A DNA stretch of 64,000 bases from Cellulomonas sp. C5510 (GTDB lineage: Bacteria; Actinomycetota; Actinomycetes; Actinomycetales; Cellulomonadaceae), in the NCBI RefSeq assembly GCF_019797765.1, contig NZ_CP081862.1:806001-870000 (forward strand), in the 5' to 3' direction. A model generated the notes under the pieces. It had not been told where the DNA came from. It was given only the letters and a program-made list of their open reading frames with translations, and did not search any database. Below are positions 45,857 to 53,886 of this stretch, one piece after another (positions within the stretch are counted from its first letter, which is position 1; each line of letters opens with the position of its first letter). Both the position numbers and the translations under genes were made by a program.

Positions 45857-48800
45857 TCAGGGGCCGTAGGCGGCGAGGCTGACCAGGGAGACGGGCCAGG
45901 TCGGTTCCGGCCGCACCGGCTCCCAGGCCGGGAGCAGGCCGCCGGTCTGGCCGCCGTAGTTCGCGCTGGGGATCGTGACGTCCCGCTGCTCGGTGGTCGG
46001 GACGGTGAGGCGCACGGCCGTCGCCTCGACCGGGTCGAAGCGGAGCACGTGGGTGCGCTCGAGGAACGCGCCGGTCACGCGGCCGACCTCGGTCCAGGTG
46101 CCGTCGGCGGCCTCGACCTCGACGACGGCGTCCTTGACGCCCGCGGTGCAGCACCGGATGCCCGCCGAGCCGACCACCACCCGGTCCAGGGTCGCCGCTG
46201 CGGGCAGCGTGGCGCTCACCCAGGGGCTCACGTCCGGCTCGCCGTCCACCGTCGGGCCGGCCCGCCACGGGTCCGCCAGGGCGCCCGCCCCGGTGACGAG
46301 GGTCGCGGCGTCGCCCGCGGAGGTCGACGACGCGCTGACGTCGGCGTCGGCGAGCAGGTTCGCCCCGCCGTCGAGCGCCGCCACCCGCAGCCCGGTGCCT
46401 GCCGGCGCGGACAGGTACTGCGGCGCGCCGGTCACGCGCAGCCGGGTCGACTCCCCGGCGGCGACGTCCACCGTGCGGGTGCCGCCGTACACGTCGGTGA
46501 CGGTCACGGACGCCGCCCGGTCCGCGAGCAGGGCCACGTCGGTGACGGCGTCCAGCGTCCACACCGCCAGCAGCGGCTCGGCGGCCGGCCCGTCGTCCGC
46601 GCCGGGCACCGGGCCGACGGTCATCGCGCGCACCGTCGGGTCCTCCACCTCGGCCCGCTCCGCGGCGGGGCGTCCGGCCATCAGGTCGCCCACCGTCGCC
46701 ATCGCCAGCGCGCCCGGCTTCACGAACGAGCCGACCTGCACCAGCGACCAGGTGTTGTTGCCCTCGCCCCAGCCGCCCTCGCTGAAGAAGTACATCCACG
46801 CGTCGACGCCGAGCTCGCTCTGCCACAGCGACGTGCGGGCGACGTCGTACGCCTGGCCCCACTCGTTCGCCGGCCCGTCCGACCACCAGCCGGACTCCGT
46901 GTTCCACACCGGCAGGTCGTCCCCGCACGCCGCCAGGACCTCGCGGAGCTGCGTGATCTGGCCGATCGGGCCCTGCTCGCCCTCCTCGTCCCACGACCGG
47001 TTGAAGCCCGTGTAGGGGTGGATGCCGACGATGTCCCACGCGTCGCAGGCGCCGGCCTCGACGGCCTGCCGGTACCAGGGCACCACGACGTTCAGCGCGT
47101 TGCCGCCGATGACCCGCGCGTCCGGGTCGATCGCGTGCACCGCCGCGGCGAACGGCTCCAGCACGTGCTCGACGTAGGACGCGCCGTCGCCGAAGCCGGT
47201 GTTGTTCGGCTCGTTCCACGGCGCCCACAGGTGGACGTCCGGGGCACCCTCGTGCACCGCCGTCACGATCGCCGTCACCCAGTCGCCCCAGGTGCCGTCC
47301 GCCACCGCCTGCTGTGCGCGCTCGTCGGCCTCGCCCACCTGCACGTACAGGTTCACCCCGCGCGCGGCGGCCTCGGTGGCGGCCGCCGCGAGCCCGGCGA
47401 ACGGGTCGTCCTCGGTCGCGCCCGGGAGCGCGGACAGGTTCAGGGCGCTCACCGACGGGGTGGCGTCCTCGGGCACCATGCCCGCGACGTCGAGCTGCAC
47501 GCGGTGCGTCCCCACGCCGAGCTCGTCCGCGAGCTGCACCCCGCGCAGCGGCCCCGCGCCGCCCCAGTCCGCGCCGTCCGCGAGGCCGTCCGGGTCGAAG
47601 GTCGCGCCGGGCGCCCCGACCGCGTAGCGCAGGCAGGTGGCGGTGCGGACCTCGCCCGTCGCCTTCTCGACCAGCGTCGCGTGCACCTGGTACGGCCCCG
47701 GGCGCGCCGCCGGGAGGTCGATCGGCACCTGCCCGCCGTCCTCCGGGATCGCGACGGTGCCGCTCACGGTCTCCACGGCCGGCTGCACCCACGGGTCGCC
47801 GCTGACCTCGTAGCGCACCTCGTAGTCGTCCGCCACGGTGCCCCACCACGGGTCGAACTGCGCGTGCACGGCCGGCGTCTCGCCGTCCGCGAAGTAGTCG
47901 TAGGTCGCGTCCGTGGCCAGGCCCGCGCCGTAGCCGAGCTTGTCGGTCGTGCCGGACACCGACACGTTCCAGGTGATCGGCGCGTCCAGCAGCGTGCGCA
48001 GCTCCGGCGGGGTCGCCCGGCTGAGCTGGACGCCGCCGCCGTCGGCCGGGGACAGGAAGTAGTAGTGGTCGCCCGCACGGGTCAGCGGGGTGTGGTCCGC
48101 GAGCCGGAACGTCGACCCCTGGCCCTCGCCGGACAGCGCGATGCCGCGCCACATGCCGTCCGGTCCGATCTCGACGACGCGCCACGTGGGACCGGACACG
48201 AGGAACCCGTCGCCGTCCGGGGCGGGCGCCACGCCCGACGGGTGGTCGAGCGTCTGCCCGCGCCCGTTGCCCGAGTCGGTGGTCATCGTGCCGCCGACCT
48301 GGAGCAGCACGCGACCGTCCGCGTCGTACCGGGTCAGCGTGGTGTAGGAGGACTCCCCGTCCGCGTCGCTCAGCACGAACAGCGTGCCGTCGGGCTGCGG
48401 GAAGAACCGGGGGTACCAGTCCCACGCCACCTCGGGTCCGTCCGACACGGTGCCGTCGGCGTGCAGCAGCACCAGGGTGCGCGACCGCTCGAACGCCACG
48501 GCGGCCACCGCGTCGTCGTCGCCCGCGGTGAACGGCATGACGTCGACCACCCGGCCGTCGCCGGCGCCGGCGAGGTCCCAGACGGTCTCCGGCTCGTCAC
48601 CCTCGGTCCACGCCCCGACCTCCCGGCCGTCGGCCGACCCCGTCGGGGCGATGACGTCGCCGTCGGGGGACAGCGTGAACGTGTCCGGAGCGGAGCCGCC
48701 GGCCGGGGCGGTCACCGTGACGACCCGCTCGGCGTCGCCGTCCGGCGACCAGACGGTCACCACGGCGGTGCCGCCGGCGCCGTCCGCCCGCGCGAGCGTC

Positions 48801-49129
48801 GCGACGTGGTCGCCCACGGCCTCGAGGCCCGCGGGGTCGCCGCCGCCCGCCGCGGCCAGGTCGGGCACCAGCGCGGTGGGCTCCACCGACGGGGCGTCCG
48901 CCGCGAGCGCCGCGAACCGCCCCGTGTCCGCGACCCCGCACATCCGCGTGGCCGGTACCCCCGCGGGGGCCGCCCCCTCGCCGCTCGAGGACACCGCCGC
49001 GCCGCGGTCGCGGGTGAGGGCGACGGTCGTCCCCGTCGCGACCACCGCGCCCGCGACGACGACCGCCGCCACCACCCGGCGCGCGCGCGCGCGGTCCCCG
49101 CCCGGCCCTGAGCCCCTGGTGCTGGTCAC
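45857..49129 (-). CDS. Membrane-anchored GH39-like glycoside hydrolase with F5/8-type C-terminal domain
   Basis: The 1090-residue protein has an uncleaved-type N-terminal helix (about 18-38) and faces outside. Residues about 60-430 contain beta-propeller-like repeats (SPDGDxI, LFVLSDADGE, YDADGRVLLQ). A TIM barrel (about 525-790) has acid/base Glu640 in LWAPWNEPNN and nucleophile Glu745 in PVWNTESGWW, the clan GH-A pattern closest to GH39. A discoidin/F5-8-type domain (about 905-1090) may bind glycan. Encoded within an export operon, it probably trims or releases the polysaccharide made here (inference). Confidence 0.82.
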   Translation of the reverse strand: MTSTRGSGPGGDRARARRVVAAVVVAGAVVATGTTVALTRDRGAAVSSSGEGAAPAGVPATRMCGVADTGRFAALAADAPSVEPTALVPDLAAAGGGDPAGLEAVGDHVATLARADGAGGTAVVTVWSPDGDAERVVTVTAPAGGSAPDTFTLSPDGDVIAPTGSADGREVGAWTEGDEPETVWDLAGAGDGRVVDVMPFTAGDDDAVAAVAFERSRTLVLLHADGTVSDGPEVAWDWYPRFFPQPDGTLFVLSDADGESSYTTLTRYDADGRVLLQVGGTMTTDSGNGRGQTLDHPSGVAPAPDGDGFLVSGPTWRVVEIGPDGMWRGIALSGEGQGSTFRLADHTPLTRAGDHYYFLSPADGGGVQLSRATPPELRTLLDAPITWNVSVSGTTDKLGYGAGLATDATYDYFADGETPAVHAQFDPWWGTVADDYEVRYEVSGDPWVQPAVETVSGTVAIPEDGGQVPIDLPAARPGPYQVHATLVEKATGEVRTATCLRYAVGAPGATFDPDGLADGADWGGAGPLRGVQLADELGVGTHRVQLDVAGMVPEDATPSVSALNLSALPGATEDDPFAGLAAAATEAAARGVNLYVQVGEADERAQQAVADGTWGDWVTAIVTAVHEGAPDVHLWAPWNEPNNTGFGDGASYVEHVLEPFAAAVHAIDPDARVIGGNALNVVVPWYRQAVEAGACDAWDIVGIHPYTGFNRSWDEEGEQGPIGQITQLREVLAACGDDLPVWNTESGWWSDGPANEWGQAYDVARTSLWQSELGVDAWMYFFSEGGWGEGNNTWSLVQVGSFVKPGALAMATVGDLMAGRPAAERAEVEDPTVRAMTVGPVPGADDGPAAEPLLAVWTLDAVTDVALLADRAASVTVTDVYGGTRTVDVAAGESTRLRVTGAPQYLSAPAGTGLRVAALDGGANLLADADVSASSTSAGDAATLVTGAGALADPWRAGPTVDGEPDVSPWVSATLPAAATLDRVVVGSAGIRCCTAGVKDAVVEVEAADGTWTEVGRVTGAFLERTHVLRFDPVEATAVRLTVPTTEQRDVTIPSANYGGQTGGLLPAWEPVRPEPTWPVSLVSLAAYGP

Positions 49130-49153
49130 GTCGTCCCCCTCGGCGCCTGCACG

Positions 49154-49987
49154 TCAGATCACGTCCGCGAAACCGCGTTCCATCTTCGAGAACACCAGGG
49201 CGCCGCCGGCGAACACCACGACGCTCGCGACCGCCGTCGCGACCATCTGCCAGGGGGCCGGCTGCGCGAGCCCCAGCAGCGCCCAGCGGAAGCCCTCGAG
49301 GACCCAGGTCAGCGGGTTGATGTCGAACAGCCAGCGGATGTTCTCGCCCACCTCGGACAGCGAGTACGCCAGCGGGCTCGCGTACAGCAGGGTCTGCAGG
49401 GCGAACGGCACCACGTACGCGACGTCACGGAACTTCACCATGAGCGCCGAGCACGCCATCCCGAGCCCCGACCCCAGGAGGATCACCGCGAGCACCCACA
49501 GGGGCAGCGTCACGAGCGCCCAGCCGGGCTGCACGCCGTAGACCAGCAGCAGCACCACCATGAGCGCGGACGCCACGAGGAAGTCGACGAGCACGGACAG
49601 CACCGAGGACAGCGGCACCAGCATCCGCGGGAAGAACACCTTCGACACCAGCGCCTGGTTGTTCACCAGCGACGGCGCCGCCCGGGACACGATCCCGTTG
49701 AACAGCGTCCACGCGAGCATCCCGGCGAACGAGAACACGAAGTACGGCACGCCGTCGCTCGACAGGTTCGCGATCTGCCCGAAGACGACCGAGAAGATGC
49801 CGGCGCTCAGCAGCGGCTGCAGCACCACCCAGATGACGCCGAGCGCCGTCTGCCGGTAGCGCAGCTTGAGGTCGCGGGTGCCGAACCGGGTGAAGACCTC
49901 GCGGGCCTCCCAGAGCTCGCGGACGGACGGCAGCGGCAGCCGGCCGGGCGGGGTGATGACGATCGCGCGGGTGGCCACCGCGGTCAC
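49154..49987 (-). CDS. ABC-2 polysaccharide export permease (Wzm/TagG-like)
   Basis: 277 residues from GTG 49987 overlapping the ATPase stop (GTGA). Six helices and the family signatures REVFTRFGTRDLKLRYRQTALGVIWVVLQPLL, PYFVFSFAGMLAWTLFNGIVSRA and INPLTWVLEGFRWALLG. Wzm/TagG permeases move completed lipid-linked glycans across the membrane with a Wzt/TagH ATPase, here the adjacent gene. Confidence 0.95.
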   Translation of the reverse strand: MTAVATRAIVITPPGRLPLPSVRELWEAREVFTRFGTRDLKLRYRQTALGVIWVVLQPLLSAGIFSVVFGQIANLSSDGVPYFVFSFAGMLAWTLFNGIVSRAAPSLVNNQALVSKVFFPRMLVPLSSVLSVLVDFLVASALMVVLLLVYGVQPGWALVTLPLWVLAVILLGSGLGMACSALMVKFRDVAYVVPFALQTLLYASPLAYSLSEVGENIRWLFDINPLTWVLEGFRWALLGLAQPAPWQMVATAVASVVVFAGGALVFSKMERGFADVI

Positions 49988-51192
49988 CGCCTCTCGTAGT
50001 CGAAGTCGGCGAGGACGAGGCCGGCGTCGAGACCCTCGTCGGACACGGCCTGCGGGTAGGGCAGCACGGGGTGGATCTCGAAGCGGCCGGCGCCCTCGAA
50101 CGCGTCGAGCACGCCCGAGGAGCACACGAACAGGTCGACGGAGTACTCGCCGGGCTTCAGCCACGGGCCCGAGATCGTCAGCGCGATCTTCTGCTCGACG
50201 GACGGGTCGAGCCACAGCCCGGTGACCCGGGAGTCGCACTGCAGGATCGTCGTGCCGTGCCGGTCGTTCACGTGGCAGGACACGAAGTACTTGCCGATGT
50301 AGTCCGCGTTGGCGGAGACCAGGAACTCGATGGTCTTCGGCTCGGTGGTCCGGTACAGCGGGCTGGAGATCGTGGCCGACGTGATGCGCAGCTCCCCGGT
50401 GCCCGGGCGGCGCTCGATGTCCGTCCGGCTCATCGCCGCCCGGTCGCGGCTGGTCTGGTACAGCTCGATCGCGTCGTCGACGTCCCCGTGCATCACGAGG
50501 TTGCCGTGCTCGAGGAACAGCGCCGACGTGCAGAGGGCCTTGACGGTCTGGATCTGGTGCGACACGTACAGCACGGTGCGGCCCTCCGCGGCGACCGTGC
50601 GCATCCGCTCGATGCACTTGGCCTGGAACTCCGCGTCGCCGACCGCCAGCACCTCGTCGATCGCCAGGATCTCCGTGTCCAGGTGGGCCGCGACGGCGAA
50701 CGCGAGCCGCACGTACATGCCGGACGAGTACCGCTTCACGGGGGTGTCGAGGAACTTCTCGACACCGGAGAACGCCACGATCTCGTCGAACCGGGCCTTG
50801 ATCTCCGACTTCCGCATGCCGAGCAGCGTCCCGTTGAGGAACACGTTCTCGCGGCCGGTCAGCTCGGGGTGGAACCCGGTGCCGACCTCCAGCAGCGACC
50901 CGACACGTCCGCCCAGCTCGATGCGGCCGCGGGTCGGGGCGGCCACGCGGGTGAGCAGCTTGAGCAGGGTCGACTTGCCGGCGCCGTTGCGGCCGAGGAT
51001 GCCGATGGCCTCGCCCCACGGGACCTCGAACGACACGTCGTCCAGTGCGCGGAACTCCTCGAACTGCTGGCGCTCCATCGGGTGGCGCAGCCGGCGCATC
51101 ACCGCCTCCGCGGCGGTCGACGGGGCGTCCCCGCTCGTGGCGATCCGGTAGTGCTTGCCCACCCCGGTGGCGCGGATGGCGGCGTCGGTCAT
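49984..51192 (-). CDS. ABC polysaccharide export ATPase with carbohydrate-binding C-terminal domain (Wzt/TagH-like)
   Basis: The 402-residue protein has an ATPase domain (1-245) with [39 protein letters not shown], the signature KRYSSGMYVRLAFAVAA and Walker B EILAIDEVLAVGD. The C-terminal domain (about 260-400, ELRITSATISSPLYRTTEPKTIEFLV onwards) matches Wzt-C, which recognises the glycan chain before export. ATGA overlap with the upstream glycosyltransferase and GTGA with the permease. Confidence 0.95.
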   Translation of the reverse strand: MTDAAIRATGVGKHYRIATSGDAPSTAAEAVMRRLRHPMERQQFEEFRALDDVSFEVPWGEAIGILGRNGAGKSTLLKLLTRVAAPTRGRIELGGRVGSLLEVGTGFHPELTGRENVFLNGTLLGMRKSEIKARFDEIVAFSGVEKFLDTPVKRYSSGMYVRLAFAVAAHLDTEILAIDEVLAVGDAEFQAKCIERMRTVAAEGRTVLYVSHQIQTVKALCTSALFLEHGNLVMHGDVDDAIELYQTSRDRAAMSRTDIERRPGTGELRITSATISSPLYRTTEPKTIEFLVSANADYIGKYFVSCHVNDRHGTTILQCDSRVTGLWLDPSVEQKIALTISGPWLKPGEYSVDLFVCSSGVLDAFEGAGRFEIHPVLPYPQAVSDEGLDAGLVLADFDYERR

Positions 51193-52361
51193 CGGGACTC
51201 TCCGTGCTGGGCGGTGGTGGTCTGCGGCGGACGCGCGCGGCCGGGGGCTGCCCGGCCGGCCGGGGCTCCGCCGCGGTACAGGCGCTCGTAGGCGTCGGCG
51301 ACGGCCGTGAGCGAGAAGGTGCGGACGCGGTCCAGGCCGCGCGCCGTGAGGTCCGCGCGGCGGCCGGGGCTCGCGAGCAGGTCCGCGAGCGCCGTCCCCA
51401 GGCCGTCGAGCTCCGTCAGCACCGCGGCGCGGCCCTCGTCGCTGACGTAGCGGGCGCCGACGTTCGGCGTGGCGACCACGGGCAGCCCGCTGGCCATCGC
51501 CTCCGCGTACGGGATGCCGAAGCCCTCGTACGAGGACGGCAGGCAGAACACCCACGCGCGCCGGTAGGCGTCGGCGAGCTCGGCGTCGGACAGCCGGCCC
51601 AGCACCCGCACGCCGGGCCCCGGGTCCTGCGGCGCGTCGCGGGTGACCATCCACAGCTCGGCGTCGGGCAGCCGCGGCAGCACGTCCCGCCGGAACGCCG
51701 CCGCCAGGTCCCGCCCGCGCTTGCGGCCGTGCCACGTGCCGACGAACAGCACCACCGGGTGGTCCGCGCGGTCACCGTCGTCCGCGGGGGTGAAGCGCGT
51801 GGTGTCGACGCCGTTCGGGACCACGGCGTGCGCACGCGGCACCCAGCGGCGGGTCTGCGGCGACACGACGACCACCCGGTCGGCGACGTACGACGCGACC
51901 ACCTCGCTCACGCCGAGCAGCAGCATGCGCAGCTTCTCCTTGGCACCGCGGATGTGCCGGGCCTCCTCGAAGCACGAGCCGTGGACCGTGCGCACGTGCA
52001 GCGGCGCGCGGCGGCGCCACAGCCAGTAGTCGTCGCCGTGCGCGTGCAGCACGTCGAAGCCCGACAGGTCCTGCCGGCGCAGCGCGGTCGCGAACCGGAA
52101 CGTGCGCAACGAGCCGGACATGGCGACGTGCCGGTGCTCGTACGGGGCACCGGGGACGGGCGGGCAGTCGCTGAACATCGCGACGTGGTGGCCGCGGCGG
52201 GCCAGCTCGGTGGCCAGCTCGTGCGCCTGGAAGCCCACGCCGATCTTGCTGCCCGACGGGAGGTAGTAGGACACCATCGCGATGCGCAGGGGGCTGTCGG
52301 CGCGGTCGGCGTCGGCGCCGGGCGCTGCCGCGGTGGCGTTCGTCCGGGTGCGGTCAGCCAC
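51189..52361 (-). CDS. Glycosyltransferase family 4 protein
   Basis: 390 residues from GTG 52361, overlapping the WbsX-like gene by 8 nt. Motifs: IAMVSYYLPSGSKIGVGFQAHELATEL, VRTVHGSCFEEARH, VVPNGVDTTRF, VLFVGTWHGRKRG and SSYEGFGIPYAEAMASGLPVVATPN (donor-binding E-x7-E). It has unstructured Ala-rich N- and C-termini. It is next to the exporter ATPase and probably acts before export. Confidence 0.92.
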   Translation of the reverse strand: MADRTRTNATAAAPGADADRADSPLRIAMVSYYLPSGSKIGVGFQAHELATELARRGHHVAMFSDCPPVPGAPYEHRHVAMSGSLRTFRFATALRRQDLSGFDVLHAHGDDYWLWRRRAPLHVRTVHGSCFEEARHIRGAKEKLRMLLLGVSEVVASYVADRVVVVSPQTRRWVPRAHAVVPNGVDTTRFTPADDGDRADHPVVLFVGTWHGRKRGRDLAAAFRRDVLPRLPDAELWMVTRDAPQDPGPGVRVLGRLSDAELADAYRRAWVFCLPSSYEGFGIPYAEAMASGLPVVATPNVGARYVSDEGRAAVLTELDGLGTALADLLASPGRRADLTARGLDRVRTFSLTAVADAYERLYRGGAPAGRAAPGRARPPQTTTAQHGESR

Positions 52362-53595
52362 GCGCGCCCCCCTCCGCTGCTGCTGCGCGGGCGGCGACCG
52401 GCCGCGGGGCGCGGGCAGAGGTCGTCGCCGCTGCGACTGCGGTCCCGGTCGCGCGGGTGGCCGTCGTCGTCCGGGCGGTCGGTGCTGCCGCCGCCTGGTC
52501 CCTCAGGCCGTCCCGGAGCGCCTCGAGCCAGCCGTGGCCGTGCTCCAGGTCCGGCTCCAGGTAGTTCCCCTCCGCCCACTCGTTCCACGACTTGACCCAC
52601 AGCAGCCGCTCCTCGGGGCGGCGGTCCTGCAGCGAGTCGGTGGCCTGCCGGACGTGCCGCTCGAACAGCGCGGGAGTCGAGCCGGTCACCGCCAGCCCGC
52701 GCGTGCCGGAGCGCGGCGTGTTGTCCCAGCTCGGGTACACGCACGGCTGCAACCGGTCGGAGAGCCCGGCGGGCGCCGGCTGGAAGTCGGGGGCGTGGGG
52801 GTACACCTCGGGGCGGCCGAGCTTGCGCCCCACCCGCATCCGCAGCACGTCGGCGCGCGTCCGCCGTGCCGGGATGCGCATGTACACGCCGGCGTCGAAC
52901 CCGGCGGCGTCCACGTCGGTGTAGCGGGGGCCGCGGCCCAGCAGGTCGGACACCTCCGCCACCAGGTACAGCCCGGGCAGGCCGGCCGCGCGGGCCATGG
53001 CCTGCCAGCGGTCGACGAACGCCGCGGCGTCGGGCAGGTCCTCGGGGCGGAACACGTAGAACACCGGGCGGTCGTCGACGCGCAGGTACCGCTCGTCGCG
53101 GAACGCCGGCAGCAGCGAGTCGAAGTGCCGCTGCTCGTCCTCCGCCCCGGGGTACGTCTGCTCCATCAGGATGCGGTCGCTGGCGCCGTGCCAGATCCCG
53201 CTCCACGTCTGGTTCGCCCAGGCCAGGCAGAACTTCACGGACGGCGCGCCGGACGCGAGCACCTCGGCGAACGGCCGTTCGAGGATCCGCCGGCCGCCGC
53301 CGAACCAGTAGTGCCAGTACACGAACGCCTCGACGCCGTACCGCTGGGCGAGGTCGCTCTGCGCCTCCCGCGCCTCCGGCATCCGCAGGTCGTAGAACCC
53401 GAGGTCCGCCGGCAGGTGCGGCTGGACGTGCCCCCGGAACAGCGGCCGGGCCTTCGCCGTGTTCGTCCACTCCGTGAACCCCGGGCCCCACCAGGCGTCG
53501 TTCTCCGGCACCGGGTGGAACTGGGGGAGGTAGAACGTCACGGCACGGGCGCGCAGCGCGGTGGGTGACGTGGGCGTCGCGGGTGTCGCGGGCAC
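52354..53595 (-). CDS. WbsX/GH99-like polysaccharide biosynthesis protein
   Basis: 413 residues from GTG 53595 (GAGAGGGG upstream). The first 350 residues match WbsX-type proteins with a GH99-like barrel: VTFYLPQFHPVPENDAWWGPGFTEWTN, GFYDLRMPEAREAQSDLAQRYGVEAFVYWHYWF, LAWANQTWSG and the acidic LLWVKSWNEWAEGNYLEPD. Such genes are typical of O-antigen and surface glycan loci, but their reaction is not established. The last 60 residues are an Ala/Thr/Arg low-complexity tail. First gene of the minus-strand operon 53595-43712. Confidence 0.88.
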   Translation of the reverse strand: MPATPATPTSPTALRARAVTFYLPQFHPVPENDAWWGPGFTEWTNTAKARPLFRGHVQPHLPADLGFYDLRMPEAREAQSDLAQRYGVEAFVYWHYWFGGGRRILERPFAEVLASGAPSVKFCLAWANQTWSGIWHGASDRILMEQTYPGAEDEQRHFDSLLPAFRDERYLRVDDRPVFYVFRPEDLPDAAAFVDRWQAMARAAGLPGLYLVAEVSDLLGRGPRYTDVDAAGFDAGVYMRIPARRTRADVLRMRVGRKLGRPEVYPHAPDFQPAPAGLSDRLQPCVYPSWDNTPRSGTRGLAVTGSTPALFERHVRQATDSLQDRRPEERLLWVKSWNEWAEGNYLEPDLEHGHGWLEALRDGLRDQAAAAPTARTTTATRATGTAVAAATTSARAPRPVAARAAAAEGGARG

Positions 53596-53662
53596 AGCGG
53601 TCCCCTCTCTCGGTGTCGGACGGTGACGGGTCGGGGCGGTGTCCCGGGCCCCCGTGGTGGCG

Positions 53663-53728
53663 AGTCTATGAGCGCATTTGTCCGATTTGTCCCGTCACCC
53701 CGGGTGAACTGCCTGGCATCCGGGTGAC
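53663..53728 (-). promoter_or_regulatory. Exopolysaccharide-locus motif C and promoter of the WbsX operon
   Basis: On the minus strand GGGACAAATCGGACAAAT (53676-53693) is followed by TAGACT (53663-53668), a probable -10. Just upstream is the inverted repeat GTCACCCCGGGTGAAC (53694-53709), and GGCATCCGGGTGAC at 53715-53728 also occurs before the first operon of the locus. Confidence 0.55.
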
Positions 53729-53756
53729 GCCCCACCCCCGCCCCGACCCCCATCCC

Positions 53757-53872
53757 CTCGGAGGCTCCGAACGCGTTCGGAGGCGTCCGGGCGCTCTCGG
53801 AGGTGTCCGCGGGCCACCACGATGGCGCGCGCACCCCTCCGAGTGCGGTGGGAGGCTCCGAGCGGGCCCCGG
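53757..53872. repeat. Distant copy of the GGAG/CTCC repeat family
   Basis: GCGTTCGGAGGC and CTCTCGGAGGTGTCCGCG (53773-53812) match 4219-4257 with small changes. It also contains the perfect 18-nt palindrome CTCCGAACGCGTTCGGAG (53765-53782) and GGGAGGCTCCGAGCGGG at the end. As at 4.2 kb, it lies just past the 3' end of a minus-strand gene. No gene encoded. Confidence 0.65.
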
Positions 53873-53886
53873 GGGGTGGCGGGTCG

